Source: an uncultured Clostridia bacterium
GTDB taxonomy: Bacteria; Bacillota; Clostridia; TANB77; CAG-508
Direction: 5' to 3'
NCBI GenBank assembly: GCA_947626705.1
Contig: CANQTJ010000077.1
Span: 1 to 7,689, forward strand
Length of the DNA: 7,689 nucleotides
Positions 5,961 to 7,689 of this stretch are shown here, piece by piece; position 1 is the stretch's first letter; each line of letters opens with the position of its first letter. The position numbers and the translations under genes are program-made. The notes under the pieces are model-generated. The model was not told the DNA's origin. It ran no database searches and saw nothing but the letters and a program-made list of their open reading frames with translations.

Positions 5961-7619
5961 TTAAGTTTCGTTTGTATTCAATCTTTCATATACAACGAAA
6001 TTATCATCTGAATAAAGTTCTTTATAATTTTTATCTTTTGTTTTTGTTATAATCATATTAGTTTTTGACTTCTTTGAGATTATTACATGTGTTATATTAT
6101 ACTTTTTAAAAGTATCCTCATAAAATTTTGATATTGAAGAAGTGTTTATAAAATCAGAAAATATATCTTCATCTTCGTTTCCACTAAATTCAGGAGAATA
6201 TAAATCTGCCCTTGAATCAATAAACACTGGTATTCCTCTAAATAACATATAACTTCCATAATTATATTCATTATAAAACTTCGCATTCTGTACATCTATA
6301 TTTTCTAATATATAATCACATGCTGAAACAGGATAAGAGTTAGCATCTACATAACTATCATCAAGTTTTGGCTTTATAGAATCATAACTTAAAAATACCA
6401 TCAAAGCTGTTAGTGATAATATTACCCCAAGATTTTTTGTTACATTTTCAGCTTCCTCTATTCCATTTTTAGTATATTTTTTTATTAAGTCTATCATTAA
6501 TCTTGTTAATATAACTGAGCCTATTAAAACAAACATTGATGTTTGTCTTCTTGTTGAAAACATTAAATAGCATAATCCCCCAATCATAAACAAATCTGAT
6601 AATCGTATATTTGCTTTTGTAAAAATTAATATTGCCAGAAATATTATTAACATACTCATTATATCTTTACTGTTTATCAATGTTAAAGGTAAATGTTCAC
6701 TAATATTTTTAGTTGTATTTCCTTGCATAGTCTTATATAAATATGTATATGGTGTATCTCCAGTTGGAGTTATTAATCCCATTATTGCACATATAATCAT
6801 TATTATTATTAAAAACTTTACGTTATTATTTTCGTTAATAATAATTTTATATGGATTTCTTTTTTCTTCTTCTCTCCTTATTTTTATTTTAGAAACATTT
6901 ATTTTTATATTATCAAGTTTTATTCTTAGTTTTTCTATATTATTATTATTTTTTGATTTTTTACTTAATATTTTGATTTTATTTTTTAATATAAGTATTG
7001 TAACTTTTTTATAAATTATTATATCAGCTATTATAGAAATTAAATATTCTGCTATATATGGTAAAAATATAACAAAGAAAAATGGCCACGTTGCTACATG
7101 TAAGTTTGCAATTAATAGTGAAATTACTATAAGCGCAACCCCATTTAATATTTTCTTATTTTCTATAAACTTTTCGATGAAATATATTTCCCATATAAAT
7201 AGTATAAATGTTACTAACTGTGCTCTGGCTGTAATATAATCTTGTATCATATATAATGCTCCTATAGTTACAATAAATGATATGGATTTATTCTTTGTTA
7301 ATTTTGAATTTACTAAAAATATTGAAATTCCTAATATTGCCGATAATATACAGGTTGTAATGTATATGCCTTTAAATCCTGACATTGCGTATATTAAATA
7401 TGTCCCTAAATCATATAACCAGTGCGGATATGTATAACCTAAGTTTTCATGCCACGAAAAGTGGTCTAACATATCTATTCCATTGTTTTTTATGTATTCT
7501 CCTATTGTTATTGTGTAATATGTGTCATTTTGGAATGTTACTGGTGTTATACATACACATAGTATTGCTATTAATATGATGGCTACAATTGTAAAGTTTA
7601 TGTTTGTATTTATATTCAT
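5961..7619 (-). CDS. GT-C-like polytopic membrane protein (putative glycosyltransferase)
   Basis: A 552-residue protein with about ten predicted membrane segments and a soluble C-terminal domain. TM1 is ~9-28, followed by an extracytoplasmic loop with D32, D52-H-F-S and Y64-P-H-W, matching the pattern D..WH...G.WI...G....D.FS....W in a widespread GT-C-like family. More family marks follow: R132-A-Q, NLH at 172-174, TPTG at 284-287, EH at 308-309 and RR at 357-358. The C-terminal part, ~429-552, has YNEYNYGSY and VFIDSRADLY, typical of the same family. Such proteins are thought to transfer sugars from lipid carriers at the outer membrane face; the substrate here is unknown. Residues ~204-268 form a Lys/Asn-rich hydrophilic insert. 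ATG 7617-7619 is the only plausible start, the next Met being residue 49. No Shine-Dalgarno precedes it, only an A-rich leader. It is the first gene of the - strand run seen here. Confidence 0.75.
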   Translation of the reverse strand: MNINTNINFTIVAIILIAILCVCITPVTFQNDTYYTITIGEYIKNNGIDMLDHFSWHENLGYTYPHWLYDLGTYLIYAMSGFKGIYITTCILSAILGISIFLVNSKLTKNKSISFIVTIGALYMIQDYITARAQLVTFILFIWEIYFIEKFIENKKILNGVALIVISLLIANLHVATWPFFFVIFLPYIAEYLISIIADIIIYKKVTILILKNKIKILSKKSKNNNNIEKLRIKLDNIKINVSKIKIRREEEKRNPYKIIINENNNVKFLIIIMIICAIMGLITPTGDTPYTYLYKTMQGNTTKNISEHLPLTLINSKDIMSMLIIFLAILIFTKANIRLSDLFMIGGLCYLMFSTRRQTSMFVLIGSVILTRLMIDLIKKYTKNGIEEAENVTKNLGVILSLTALMVFLSYDSIKPKLDDSYVDANSYPVSACDYILENIDVQNAKFYNEYNYGSYMLFRGIPVFIDSRADLYSPEFSGNEDEDIFSDFINTSSISKFYEDTFKKYNITHVIISKKSKTNMIITKTKDKNYKELYSDDNFVVYERLNTNET

Positions 7620-7689
7620 TATTTTTTTTGTTTTTTTATTTTGATTGTTTTTTTCTTTCTTTTTTTTTTTTTTTTTCTTTTTATTTTTT
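7620..7689. other. A-rich leader (poly-T on + strand) with a T17 tract at the window edge
   Basis: The 70 bases upstream of the membrane-protein start are almost pure T on the + strand, so an A/purine-rich leader in the transcript. They include an uninterrupted run of 17 T at 7660-7676, flanked by shorter runs broken by single C, G or A. No Shine-Dalgarno and no convincing -10/-35 pair is visible. The tract could be a real upstream element, a slippage-prone homopolymer, or the low-complexity point at which an assembly stopped. Confidence 0.6.

Noticed and set aside
5739..6011. Open frame of 90 codons on the + strand
   Set aside because: It lies antisense to the RluD-like gene start and the end of the membrane-protein gene, is Phe/Ile/Ser-rich as expected for the complement of AT-rich genes, and has no ribosome site.

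Overview
The window is strongly AT-rich and reads with the standard genetic code. It carries a glycyl-radical pyruvate formate-lyase system, Firmicutes-style AAGGAGG ribosome binding sites and a compact gene layout. This fits a low-GC fermentative anaerobe of the Bacillota, probably an uncultured clostridial or gut-type lineage; the lineage is inferred. The left edge cuts through pflB. The right edge falls in a poly-T tract and may be a contig end.

Layout. On the + strand, the C-terminal ~463 codons of pflB (2-1393) are followed by a ~200-bp GC-rich nested inverted repeat (1398-1597) and then pflA (1610-2341). A symmetrical hairpin with A8 before and T8 after it overlaps the pflA stop codon and probably terminates both converging transcription units. 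The other five genes are on the - strand, read from right to left: a GT-C-like polytopic membrane protein (7619-5961), an RluA/RluD-family pseudouridine synthase (5926-5012), an RsuA/RluB-family pseudouridine synthase (4927-4205), a three-domain S1 RNA-binding protein (4170-3400) and a protein resembling the Replic_Relax family (3327-2395). Gaps of 34-84 bp suggest one or two operons. A weak candidate promoter lies ahead of the RluB-family gene.

How the genes work together. PflA is the radical-SAM enzyme that installs the glycyl radical on PflB, so the first two genes form one anaerobic pyruvate-cleaving module. The two pseudouridine synthases and the S1 protein form an rRNA-modification/RNA-binding block. 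The role of the GT-C-like protein and of the Replic_Relax-like protein in this block is not evident.

I see no clear new multi-gene system. The items most worth a second look are the REP/BIME-like inverted repeat splitting pflB from pflA, the plasmid-type Replic_Relax-like protein in a housekeeping setting, and the SD-less, homopolymer-rich leader of the membrane protein gene.
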